Assembly (NCBI GenBank): GCA_907165135.1
Contig: OU015567.1
Span: forward strand, 6,515,001-6,579,000
DNA: 64,000 nucleotides
From: Oikopleura dioica
Lineage: Eukaryota; Chordata; Appendicularia; Copelata; Oikopleuridae
Direction of reading: 5' to 3'
A program made the position numbers and the translations under genes. Position 1 is the first letter of the stretch. Each line of letters opens with the position of its first letter. The notes under the pieces are model-generated. The model saw nothing but the letters and a program-made list of their open reading frames with translations. It was not told the origin of the DNA and made no database searches. Below are positions 1-9,802 of this stretch, piece by piece.

Positions 1-10
1 GAAATTCTAC

Positions 11-1105
11 CTGTAGACCATGTTCCAAACAGCTTGTTGCTTATCAGCAGCATCTGTCAAGTCAGGTTGCCCCATCACTCGCAAGTTTTTAATTTCTAAA
101 AGAAAAAAAGATAAAAATTCCATACAGAAAAGTTCATCTTACCGGAAGCATCAAATGCTTTATCGTCAGTAATGACAATGAGCACTCTGTCGACGTCCTT
201 CTTATTTGTCTTGGAGGCCATCAGTTTGCTCGAGCTTTCTTTGAACTCCTTAGTCGTGATGTCTGAAAAGAACAGTATGAAAAACGCCCGGAAGAGGGAA
301 ACAATCTAAGCCGGGAGAAGCAGCGTCGCTCAGCTACATTGTTCGACTCTAGAATGAGAACAATCGTAAGTTTTACCTTGAAGAGCGAGGAATAAGTTAG
401 AGGATCCTTTGAGCAACTCTTCCGTGTTGAAGAAGCCGTCCAATTGCGTGTATGCGTTTTCGCAAAGAGCGCTTTATTTCATTATTATTTATCAACACCG
501 AAATGAAATTTACCTGGAGCTAAAGGTCGGTCCCATTTTCCAATGAAACTGTCCAGGGGCTGCCATACCCAGTCGCCCCTTCCAGAATCCAGGCTTCTTG
601 GAAACCTTCTCAAACGCCTTTTTGACATCTCCTTTCGCCTCTTCCATTTCCTTGTGCTCGTAGTATCCGTAGCCAGGCTCGTAGTTCTTGATCAACTGGT
701 CGCAGCCGGAGAATTGGACGAGAGTAAAAGTAATTGGCTCTTGAGATCGATCTCGCATGAGCTTGTAGTCGACCAGTTTGATGGTGTTTTTGATGAAATC
801 AAAGATTTTCTCCTTGAACTTGTCTTCCATCGATTCCGAGCCGTCGTAGAGAATGACGACTTCCAATGGCTTGTGACATCCCTGAGGAGTCTTGATATCG
901 CAAAGACAGTTGTCCTGAATTTTCGATATTCTAGTGACTCATTTAAAACATTTTCTCGTTTTACCTCGTAGATGAGATCCTCCAGTCCAGTCAGCGTTCT
1001 GACTTCAAACTTCGCCCTGACCGTGAAGGTCTGATCGGACCAGGAAGATCCGTCTTTGACGCAAATCTCCTTCTTGAATCCCAAAAATCTAGATTCCTTC
1101 GACAT
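11..1105 (-). CDS. VWA-domain protein, copy A (3' part cut off by the window edge)
   Basis: Five exons are visible on the minus strand: 965-1105, 514-914, 377-471, 143-262 and 11-95. All introns are GT/AG, 42-114 bp, and join in frame; at least one more exon lies outside the window (compare copy B). The start is the ATG at 1105, shortly downstream of a TATA-like TATATATA. The protein starts with about 50 residues holding a CLC cysteine pair, then an LYDGSESM segment that fits the MIDAS DxSxS motif of von Willebrand factor A domains, and later a beta strand RVLIVITDD typical of the VWA core. VWA domains bind ligands through a divalent metal. No signal peptide is evident. The call is VWA-like; the specific function is unknown. 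It is about 90 percent identical by eye to copy B. Confidence 0.75.
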
Positions 1106-1154
1106 GCTGATCGAACTGCTCTTTCAGAAGTGAGTGAGATGTTCAATGGAAAGG

Positions 1155-1175
1155 ACTGGTTATATATAGTTGCCT
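1155..1175 (-). promoter_or_regulatory. TATA-like core promoter of VWA copy A
   Basis: The element GGTTATATATAGTTG lies about 55 bases upstream of the copy A start codon and is kept without change upstream of copy B (about 6248-6268). Conservation between duplicates plus position suggests a core promoter. This is inferred. Confidence 0.4.
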
Positions 1176-1494
1176 CGCCAAATACCGCCTCGACTCGCCA
1201 AACAGTGCTAACAATGAAACTCAGATGGATAAATTTATCCCACCTCGCAGATTTTTTTGTTGAACTAGGATGTAAATTCGGAAATACGGTATTTCAAATA
1301 CCGGAGTTTATATCGTTTTCATGACCTTCTGAATAAATTGAACTTTCGGAAGTACAATCGGGATTCCCATCCGAGATGAGCCACCTGCTTTCAAATTATT
1401 GTTGAGAACACATCATTTTTTGAAGAATCAGTCAATGAAATCACTTCTGATTTGTAAAGGGTTGAATGCTTGTTACATGTTTTAGGCGCTTCTT

Positions 1495-1556
1495 TCGTAG
1501 AAGGAATCCTTCATCTATTCGCTGAGACTCTCAGTGAGAGGGAGGCCATTTTTAAA
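1495..1556 (-). pseudogene. 3'-end fragment of the cysteine-rich secreted gene
   Basis: This segment matches, with several substitutions and a short insertion, the last roughly 20 codons and stop of the intact gene at 6578-7144. It lies at the far edge of the segmental duplication that also holds the VWA gene. It therefore marks the duplication breakpoint rather than a functional gene. Confidence 0.65.
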
Positions 1557-1726
1557 GGAAATCATTACCAAAATTTTAGCTTAGTGAACACTGCTAGGGT
1601 CCGGCATGATTAGGACCAAAAATTTAATTTCAATGAAACTTCACGATTCCACTAATTCGACCCTAAGGAATTCAATTCCGTTCACTGATTCTCCCAAAAG
1701 CCCCCCATTCAGCCCTTTTCAGGGCT

Positions 1727-2220
1727 TTAACCCTTTGGGCGAGCGTGGCGTTTTTAAACGCCACGGGGAATTTGACGGGCGATTTCTCTACGAATAACTT
1801 AGCGAAATGTAAAAATTTTTACTTTTCTGGAAAATTCGGACATTTTTCTACCTAGTGATTGTTTTAAAAAAATAAATTTGCTACAAAAACTTGCTCTAAA
1901 ATCAAAAAGAAAAAGTCTGACTCGGCCGAAATAGGCGTTACTCACGCGCTTTTCCCTTCAAAAAGGGAAAACAGAGGGAGAGCGCGCGGCGCCTTCCTGT
2001 TTTTCGGCCAATCTTCAATGGCTATTTACAGTTATTCCCGACGGAGATAAAAAATAAAATTGGGATCAATGGATAGCCCAAACGATTTTCTTTTTAATAC
2101 TTCTTTTTAAATTAGAGAAATTTATTAAGAAATGGCTCAAAATTGAGAAAAACTCCGTGGCGTTTTAAAGCGCCACGCGGTTGCCAACGCATAGGACCAG
2201 GCTCGCGCCCAAAGAGTTAA
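1727..2220. mobile_element. piggyBac-like non-autonomous element (TTAA target)
   Basis: The element spans 1731-2216 and is flanked on both sides by TTAA (1727-1730 and 2217-2220). Its ends are inverted: CCCTTTGGGCGAGC on the left matches the reverse complement of GCTCGCGCCCAAAGAG on the right. A second inverted GTGGCGTTTTTAAACGCCAC block sits near each end. There is no transposase frame, so this is a MITE. The TTAA duplication and CCC start are typical of piggyBac elements. Confidence 0.7.
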
Positions 2221-2603
2221 TGAAAATTTAAACGGAGAGCCAAGTGCGCTCTGATTGGTCAGCTCCGCCGAGCGATTTTAAATACTGCCCGAATGATTCC
2301 CTTGGTGGCTCAAATGTTAGCGCTCTCGCTTGACAAGCAAGAGGTGGTGAGGTCGAGTCACCAAAAATCAAGTTTTTTTTCATCGAATTTTCCTTCAAAA
2401 AGAAGACCATAAAATGCAAAGTCACACTTTTTTGAGCAGAAATACATGTTATTGAATAAATCTCGTTATTAAAAAAAATTAATTGTAAGATAATAACCAT
2501 AACAAACCTAGAAATAGGGATAATTTTAATTTTTATGTAAATGGGTGTGGGTGGGGTTGGGGACAAAACTGAGATTGATCACCTCAGAGTTAAATGCCTT
2601 TGT

Positions 2604-3686
2604 CAAGCCCCTTAAAATTAAAAATCAAGGAACGGGGCTGAGACGGCCCGAAGGGCCGTCAAGCCCCTTAAAATTAAAAATCAAGGAACGGGGCTGAGAC
2701 GGCCCGAAGGGCCGTCAAGCCCCTTAAAATTAAAAATCAAGGAACGGGGCTGAGACGGCCCGAAGGGCCGTCAAGCCCCTTAAAATTAAAAATCAAGGAA
2801 CGGGGCTGAGACGGCCCGAAGGGCCGTCAAGCCCCTTAAAATTAAAAATCAAGGAACGGGGCTGAGACGGCCCGAAGGGCCGTCAAGCCCCTTAAAATTA
2901 AAAATCAAGGAACGGGGCTGAGACGGCCCGAAGGGCCGTCAAGCCCCTTAAAATTAAAAATCAAGGAACGGGGCTGAGACGGCCCGAAGGGCCGTCAAGC
3001 CCCTTAAAATTAAAATCAAGGAACGGGGCTGAGACGGCCCGAAGGGCCGTCAAGCCCCTTAAAATTAAAATCAAGGAACGGGGCTGAGACGGCCCGAAGG
3101 GCCGTCAAGCCCCTTAAAATTAAAATCAAGGAACGGGGCTGAGACGGCCCGAAGGGCCGTCAAGCCCTTAAAATTAAAATCAAGGAACGGGGCTGAGACG
3201 GCCCGAAGGGCCGTCAAGCCCCTTAAAATTAAAAATCAAGGAACGGGGCTGAGACGGCCCGAAGGGCCGTCAAGCCCCTTAAAATTAAAAATCAAGGAAC
3301 GGGGCTGAGACGGCCCGAAGGGCCGTCAAGCCCTTAAAATTAAAAATCAAGGAACGGGGCTGAGACGGCCCGAAGGGCCGTCAAGCCCCTTAAAATTAAA
3401 AATCAAGGAACGGGGCTGAGACGGCCCGAAGGGCCGTCAAGCCCTTAAAATTAAAAATCAAGGAACGGGGCTGAGACGGCCCGAAGGGCCGTCAAGCCCT
3501 TAAAATTAAAAATCAAGGAACGGGGCTGAGACGGCCCGAAGGGCCGTCAAGCCCTTAAAATTAAAAATCAAGGAACGGGGCTGAGACGGCCCGAAGGGCC
3601 GCTAAGCCCCTTAAAATTAAAAATCAAGGAACGGGGCTGAGACGGCCCGAAGGGCCGTCAAGCCCCTTAAAGTTAAAAATCAAGGA
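2604..3686. repeat. 56-bp tandem repeat array, about 19 units
   Basis: About 19 head-to-tail copies of a 56-bp unit (54-56 bp through loss of single C or A bases) run without spacers. Each unit holds the palindrome ACGGCCCGAAGGGCCGT and an outer pair GCCCC...GGGGC, so each could fold into two hairpins. Units are nearly identical, which suggests recent expansion or homogenisation. No coding potential was seen. Confidence 0.95.
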
Positions 3687-3699
3687 CTATCAAGGAAAT

Positions 3700-4460
3700 C
3701 AAGGCCCTAATTTGTGATTCCGCAACAAAAATTGAAGAAAGCGAATTCTAAAAATTATTTCCACAAGAGTACAAGACCCTCGCCCAAGTCTAAGTGAGCG
3801 TTCTCCAGTTTTTCCTTGAAGAGCAAGCTTGGAGGGTGTCCTCCGTGTCAGCCAATCAGAGCGCCGCGCTGCTTTCCCAGGAAAATCAAAATAAAGAGTC
3901 GGACTTTAAAATCAATTCACAAAAAAAGTCCAGTGAGTTAGAAGAAGTTAAAAAAGCAAAATTTCTTATTTTTCTATAGTCTTTCTAAAATGACTAGGCC
4001 TGGAATTGTGAGCGACCTAGAAACCCAAAAAACCGAGAGAAATCGGCGATTTAGAAGATTTGCCGGGCTTTAAGTGCCGGCATATTTTTCGCCGTATTCG
4101 ATAACCTAGGTTATCCTATGATTTTCTTTGGGGGTGTTGTTTATTTTGCCCTTTGAAAAATCGAGTCCTCCGATCGTGTCGGACCCTAAACACTGCTCTC
4201 TTCCTTGATTGCGGTGGCAATAAAATCGACTGTAAGTAATAAGAGATTCGTATCATGAAATATTTTATTGAAAAAGAAGCACTAAAAGTCTGTTCAGAAA
4301 GGCTTTGGTCCAGGAGCGATATCTTCTAAATAACTAATTTAGTGAAAATAACTGTAAGATGATTGTCTTTGTATCATTACCTTTTCCGGAACGGATTGTA
4401 GCTCAAGAAGTCGATGAAGAAGATGCAGTTGAAAGACGATGAGGAGGACATGGGTTTGCT
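3700..4460. other. Non-coding interval after the array
   Basis: I see no supportable gene on either strand here. It holds a CCAATCAGAG motif (about 3853), one TCTTCCTTGATT 12-mer (4199-4210) and a minus-strand AATAAA (4263-4268) that would serve the truncated VWA paralogue upstream. Confidence 0.4.
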
Positions 4461-4466
4461 CGGCGG

Positions 4467-4792
4467 TCATCTTTTTTCAGGCTTAGAATTTGTCACAAAT
4501 TCTTTCTCAAAAGTGCGATCTGTAGCCTTTCCTTCACAGTAGCAATCAGCCTCAACTTCCACATCCAAAAGGCGCACATTAGTTCGCACCCGAATTTTTG
4601 CCGCAAAATCGACACTATAAAATGCCACTGAACTTGTTGTCTTAACTTGTTGTCTTAAAGTTTACTAGAAGTTTCATTGTTCTTGTTAACTTTTACGGTA
4701 GTGCCTGCAAAAAAAGGGCTTTCAAATGGCAAGTGAACTTACACTTGTTTGCTCATGACGACTTTTTGTGGGAGACAGGTTTCTTGGGTCAT
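4467..4792 (-). pseudogene. Truncated paralogue of the VWA gene N-terminus
   Basis: Two exons (4743-4792 and 4467-4614) join in phase across a GT/AG intron to give a frame of about 65 residues that starts with ATG at 4792 and stops before any VWA domain. Its residues align with the N-terminal module of the neighbouring VWA genes: E-[IT]-C near the start, then AK[FI]xVRT and a late CxC pair. The metal-binding domain is missing. It may be a decayed duplicate, or a real small protein that keeps only the N-terminal module. It lies between the two full copies on the same strand, so it probably arose by unequal exchange. Confidence 0.5.
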
Positions 4793-4883
4793 TTTGGAAT
4801 TTAAGAATTTCAGTCTGAAAGCAATCGAATTGAAATTTTTGCTAGTGAAAATGTTTTGTTGCAAATAGTCAGTCTTGACTTGG

Positions 4884-6188
4884 TTATTTTTCGAAAGTAG
4901 CTGTCTGGATGGTCTTTCCAATTCGCTGAAAGTGGAAGTCAGAGTGCACTTCATCAACGTAGAATGCGTCAGTTTTGAGTCCGGCGTCGTGGAACATTCG
5001 CGAGACATTAGGCTTGAGGATGTCGGCCGTCTTGAAGATCACTGGATAGACAGTTTTGAACTGACTGAATATAGAAAGTAATCTCAAGGCACCTTTACCC
5101 GACCCTACCTGTAAACCATGTTCCAAACAGCTTGTTGCTTATCAGCAGCATCTGTCAAATCGGGTTGCCCCATCACTCGCAAGTTTTTAACTTCTTCAGG
5201 AAAAGAATAAAATTAAAAACAGAAAAGTTCATCTTACCGGAAGCATCAAATGCTTTATCGTCAGTAATGACAATGAGCACTCTGTCGACGTCCTTCGTAT
5301 TTGTCTTGGAGGCCATCAGTTTGCTCGAGCTTTCTTTGAACTCCTTAGTCGTGATGTCTGAAAAGAACAGTATGAAAAACGCCCGGAAGAGGGAAACAAT
5401 CTAAGCCGTGAGAAGCAAAATCGGTCAGCCACATTGTTCAACTCTAGACTCTAGAATCGTTAATTGTACCTTGAAGAGCGAGGAATATGTTGGAGGATCC
5501 TTTGAGCAACTCTTCCGTGTTGAAAAAGCTGTCCAATTGCGTGTATGCGTTTTCGCAAAGAGCACTTTATTTATTCATTATTTATCAATCCCGGAATGGA
5601 CATTACCTGGAGCTGAAGGTCGGTCCCATTTTCCAATGAAATTGTCCAGGGGCGGCCATGCCCAGTCGCCCCTTGAATCCGGGATTCTGGGATACCTTCT
5701 CAAACGCCTTTTCAACATCTCCTTTTGCCTCTTCCATCTCCCTGTGCTCGTAGTAGCCGTAACCAGGCTCGTAGTTCTTGATCAACTGATCGCAGCCGGA
5801 GAATTGGACGAGAGTAAAAGTAATTGGCTCTTGAGATCGATCTCGCATGAGCTTGTAGTCGACCAGTTTGATGGTGTTTTTGATGAAATCAAAGATTTTC
5901 TCCTTGAACTTGTCTTCCATGGATTCCGAGCCGTCGTAAAGAATGACGACTTCCAATGGCTTGTGACATCCCTGAGGAGTCTTGATATCGCAAAGACAGT
6001 TGTCCTGAATTTTTGATACTCAATCGAATATACAGTATCTCGTTTTACCTCGTAGATAAGATCCTCAATTCCAGTCAGCGTTCTGACTTCAAACTTCGCC
6101 CTGACAGTGAAGGTCTGATCGGACCAGGAAGATCCGTCTTTGACGCAAATCTCCTTCTTGAATCCCAAAATCTAGATTCCTTCGACAT
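4884..6188 (-). CDS. VWA-domain protein, copy B (start region frameshifted)
   Basis: Six exons: 6049-6188, 5607-6004, 5471-5564, 5238-5357, 5109-5193 and 4884-5064, with stop TAA at 4884-4886. It is the tandem duplicate of copy A and shows the full C-terminus (about 60 residues after the last shared exon). The MIDAS segment LYDGSESM is intact. The first exon has four A bases (plus strand) where copy A has five, so the ATG at 6188 is out of frame after seven codons. No other in-frame ATG occurs before the VWA core. Either this copy is newly inactivated, or the base was lost in sequencing. All other exons are open and splice consensus is kept, which favours a recent or artefactual lesion. Confidence 0.7.
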
Positions 6189-6577
6189 GCTGATCGAACT
6201 GCTGATCGACTGCTTTCAGAAGTGAGTGAGATGATCAATGGAAAGGACTGGTTATATATAGTTGCCTCGCCAAATACCGCCTTGACTCGCCAAACAGTGC
6301 CAACAATGAAATTCAGATGGATAAATTTATCCCACCTCGCAGATTTTTTTGTTGAACTTGGATGTTAATTCGGAAATTCCGGAGTTTTTATCGATTTCAT
6401 GCTGAATAAATTGAACTTTCCCATCTCAAATGGACCATCTGCTTTCAAATTATTGCTGAGTTCGCTAGATGCTTTGGGTGTTTTTTATTTGTATTTATTA
6501 GCTAAAGAATCAGTCAATGAAATCACTTCTGATTAACATGGAGCTAAATGCTTGTTGCATGTTTTAGGGCCTAAAAT

Positions 6578-7144
6578 TTAGGCGCTTCCTTCATAGAACG
6601 AATCTTTCATCCATTCGCTGAGAGGGAGGCCATTTTCGCCTTCAGCAGCATCAATTTTGTTCATGAAAGCTTCCTGCTCATCGAAATGTTCAGGCGCTTC
6701 GAAGCAGTTTCGGCAGACAGAAGTTGTTTCTGCACCGTTTTCTGAATAATAAATATGAAAATCAATAAAAAAAAGTGCGAGCAAACGGTCTCTCTCCATT
6801 CGATTGCATTCGGTAGCACTAGGCATTTGCGGGCAAGGACGAAGATTGTGCCATCGCTCCATCAGGCAGACATCGACCTGTTTGCACCGCGACTCTACTC
6901 TGTAGATCTTCCCTCCTCGTCGTCGTTCGACCATGCTGCAGACCTTGTCTTCTCGGCAAGACACTGGGCCTCCTTCTCGCTCCCAAGCTTGCTCTCTGCA
7001 TTCTTTCCAGGAGTTGCCTTCGCACTTGAAGCACATTGGCCCGGTCATTTGCTTCCCCCAACGAGCGGTGTTGAAATTATTGTCCTCCAGTACTTCGATT
7101 TGAGCGAAGACGACGGTGCCGAAAACGAGTCCGAAAAGTTTCAT
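6578..7144 (-). CDS. Secreted cysteine-rich protein, Ly6/uPAR-like spacing
   Basis: The ATG at 7144 opens a frame with a short hydrophobic signal peptide (MKLFGLVFGTVVFAQ). About ten cysteines follow, starting CFKC, then single cysteines, and ending CRNC. The opening CxxC and later spacing resemble a three-finger Ly6/uPAR domain, but the usual CC...CN ending is not clear, so the family call is tentative. A 45-base stretch (about 6746-6790) begins GT, ends AG and would encode an odd hydrophobic insert. It is probably an intron, giving about 173 residues instead of 188. The last codons are duplicated as a fragment at 1495-1556. Confidence 0.6.
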   Translation of the reverse strand: MKLFGLVFGTVVFAQIEVLEDNNFNTARWGKQMTGPMCFKCEGNSWKECREQAWEREGGPVSCREDKVCSMVERRRGGKIYRVESRCKQVDVCLMERWHNLRPCPQMPSATECNRMERDRLLALFFIDFHIYYSENGAETTSVCRNCFEAPEHFDEQEAFMNKIDAAEGENGLPLSEWMKDSFYEGSA

Positions 7145-7416
7145 GTTTTTTTTTTACTTTTGCGTGTTTCAGAAATTGATTGTCTGATGGTCTAAGAGAA
7201 AAGTACGGACTTATTTATGACCCATTGAGATAGCGCCACCGCTGGATTAACTTATGCAAAAATATACGAATTACGCAAAACCAAAAGCTCATTTTATTGT
7301 TTTAGACATAACTTCAATTTGCTAAAACGTCGTTGAAAGTGACGTTGGACCACTAAGGACGCGGAAAGTCTCCTTGCGATCATGCAAGTTCAACTTTCAT
7401 TTTGGATATTTCTTTT

Positions 7417-8597
7417 CTAAAGAGTACAGTAATCAACAGGAGCGACATAAATGATTGGGAATCCATATTCAGCCATTTTATGGCCACCAATAACATTAGA
7501 CGAGACAATATTCTCTTCTAAGTCTTTCTAGAGCTCAGAATAAATTTGTAAAAACTAAGAGGTAATATTTTTTCCCAAGAATATCCGAGAATCTAACATT
7601 TTAAAGCTCTTTACTAAAATAACTTTTTGAATTGATTTTGATTGTGATAGCTCGCCATGAGTTCCAGGAAATATGATGATAGAATCATCGAATAATATGG
7701 TTGATGGAGAATAAACAGCCTAAAATTAGGACGCGACGACTATTGTTGATAGTTATTTTACCTTGAAAAGATAGCCAATAACTGACCACTTATTGTTCAT
7801 CAATCGCCAAATTTCATCCAGTGGGTTGCCGATTTTACTATCTAATCCTCCGATAGTCAAAAGGCTTCCAGATGGTAACCCGACCGCAGAAAAGGAGTGA
7901 ATCCACCTAAAAATTAATCTTACTTATCATTTTTTCTCGTTTACTCTGGATGCATTTGTAGCAAAATCCAGCCATCGTCAGTCAATTTCTCAACTGCGCC
8001 GTATGCATATTTTCCTCCGACAACAGTAGGCCGACCATTGTAGAAGGCTAATTCGCCCATCGAATGGATCCCTTCCGGAGCACTAATTTTTGCTAATGAT
8101 TGTCCATCGTACAGCTCACAGGTTTCAACAGCATTAAATTCATCAAAGCCAAAGCAAACCATTGCTAAAAGGGGTTGAATGTACATAAAATTTCATTGAG
8201 AGTAACCTTTACTGCCTTCATTAATAGCTAAAACTGCATGTCCATAGTTATAACGATAAGAAAGCCGGGCAGGTAGTTCTCTGAATTCGCACCTTTCCAA
8301 TCGAGCAATCTATAAAATTTTAAAGCCCTGTCTTTTTGCTTGTACTAATTACCCTATGTCCATCATAATATCCTCCAAAGATATGGAGCTGGTTATCAAG
8401 CAGCGCATGTCTGGAAAAAAGAATGTTAAAAAACGATTCCTCGAAGGCTACTTTTTTATTGATCGACCATCCATCAGCAAGTAATGCATATGGACTCATC
8501 GGTCCAGAACCAGCACTTTTTATAGGCAATATCACATTCATCTGGAGCGATGAATCAGAAGAGAAGATAAAGTTTTGAACCTCCACATTTCCAGACT
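7417..8597 (-). pseudogene. Kelch-like beta-propeller gene, 5'-truncated
   Basis: Six exons can be joined in phase: about 8325-8597, 8207-8309, 7945-8164, 7762-7906, 7615-7719 and 7417-7527 (stop TAG). The product has kelch-type blades, for example LHIFGGYYDGH, PTVVGG and LLTIGG. Its C-terminus aligns with that of the complete genes at 59298-61261 and 61654-63251. The signal peptide and cysteine-rich N-terminal half of those relatives are absent. The frame instead runs into a TTAA transposon at 8601. Just beyond that transposon lies the 3' UTR of the next gene, so there is no room for the missing exons. It may be transcribed, but it is probably a truncated copy. Confidence 0.6.
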
Positions 8598-9692
8598 TAA
8601 GGGATCATCCCCCGATTTTTCAAAACTTTGGCACCGGTCATTATCGCCTATGATTAGATTCCTCGTGTTCTGAGGATCATTTTGATGTATGATAGTACCC
8701 CTTTTCATAAATGCATCCCCGAAATTTTGGCTCCCAAAGTTCGGGAAAATGCATGTAAATTGTACTTAGCGTGAAAATCGCATTTTTTTTTCGATTTTTC
8801 ATTGTCATCGAAATAACACAAACAAGGGGAGGGGGTCGAAACTATTCTGCATGCAGAATTATTTCGTCGGAAAATAGCCCTTTTTTCGACGAAACTATTC
8901 TGCATTTTGCAGAACTATTCTGCATGCAGAATAGTTTCGAAGGTTTCCCCAAACAAGGGCTCTTTCGAAAGCTTAGAATGTGAAGATTACGAATATAATA
9001 ACCGCATTAAAATTTTCAGCCAATTGTTGGCGCTAGAGAGCATTCAAACCCCCAAATAACGCCAAAAATCGTTTCAAAAAGTTTTACAACTATAATTTTT
9101 TTATTCACTTATCCGATCATGCTGATTCTACCAAAAAATATAGATTAGCGTCTATACTTTTAGATAAACCAAAAAGATTTTGGATCCTAAAGCCCAAAAA
9201 AAAGTAGATACGATTTGAAAATGACCTAAAATGGCCATTTTTCAAAATGTTAATCACTTTGACGGCCTGTAATGCATAAGCGAATGATTCTACCAGAATT
9301 TGCTCCTTTTGAAGCGGGCTTTCTAATGCGGGGAGACGGACGGTGCCGGTACCAAATTTAGTACCCGGTACCAAAATTGGAACCCGGCACCAAAAATTGG
9401 TACCCGGTACCAAAGTCAAACATTTTTTCTGACTCATCAAAAAACTAATGTCCGCTCCGCGGCTGAAGTGTAAGAAAACTTCATTTATTGACCGAATACA
9501 CCTTTTAAAATCAATTTCGGCTCGGTATCCTGACATTATTTTGGTACCGGGTACCAGAAATTTGGTACCGGGTACCAATTTTGGATTGGTACCGGCACCG
9601 TCCGTCCCCGCTAATGCGCACAAAACCAGCTTCCTACGTATGCTCAAAAAAGTAGATAGAGGTCAAAGTTGACGAAATGGGGGATCCCTTAA
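8597..9692. mobile_element. TTAA-flanked DNA transposon interrupting the kelch-like locus
   Basis: The ends GGGATCATCCCCC (8601 on) and the inverted GGGGGATCCC (to 9688) are flanked by TTAA at 8597-8600 and 9689-9692, as for piggyBac-type insertion. The interior (1088 bp) has no convincing transposase. It contains palindromic TATTCTGCATGCAGAATA repeats around 8840-8935 and carries a second, nested element at 9329-9610. Confidence 0.65.
9323..9616. mobile_element. Nested GGTACC-rich MITE
   Basis: The element spans 9329-9610 and is flanked by CTAATG on both sides (9323-9328 and 9611-9616). Its ends are inverted, CGGGGA..ACGGACGGTGCC, and within each arm the motif GGTACCnn(A/T) recurs several times. 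The whole 282-bp sequence can therefore fold back. It lies inside the larger TTAA element, so it inserted later. Confidence 0.7.
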
Positions 9693-9802
9693 ACTTGAAG
9701 ATCCTGATCTTTTTGTTTTTGAATGTTTCAAGTCCTTTTATATTTTTTATTTTTCGTTGCTTATTGAATTCGATAAAAGATGATTTTAAAAGAGAATTTG
9801 AA

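Noticed and set aside
543-971. Plus-strand frame opposite the VWA exon
   Set aside because: Shadow of the minus-strand VWA coding exon, and repeated at 5408-6016 for the same reason.
2604-3686. Regular repeats that could suggest a CRISPR array
   Set aside because: The repeats are directly adjacent with no spacers, and the region is clearly animal DNA.
6755-7195. Plus-strand 146-codon frame
   Set aside because: Antisense shadow of the cysteine-rich secreted gene.
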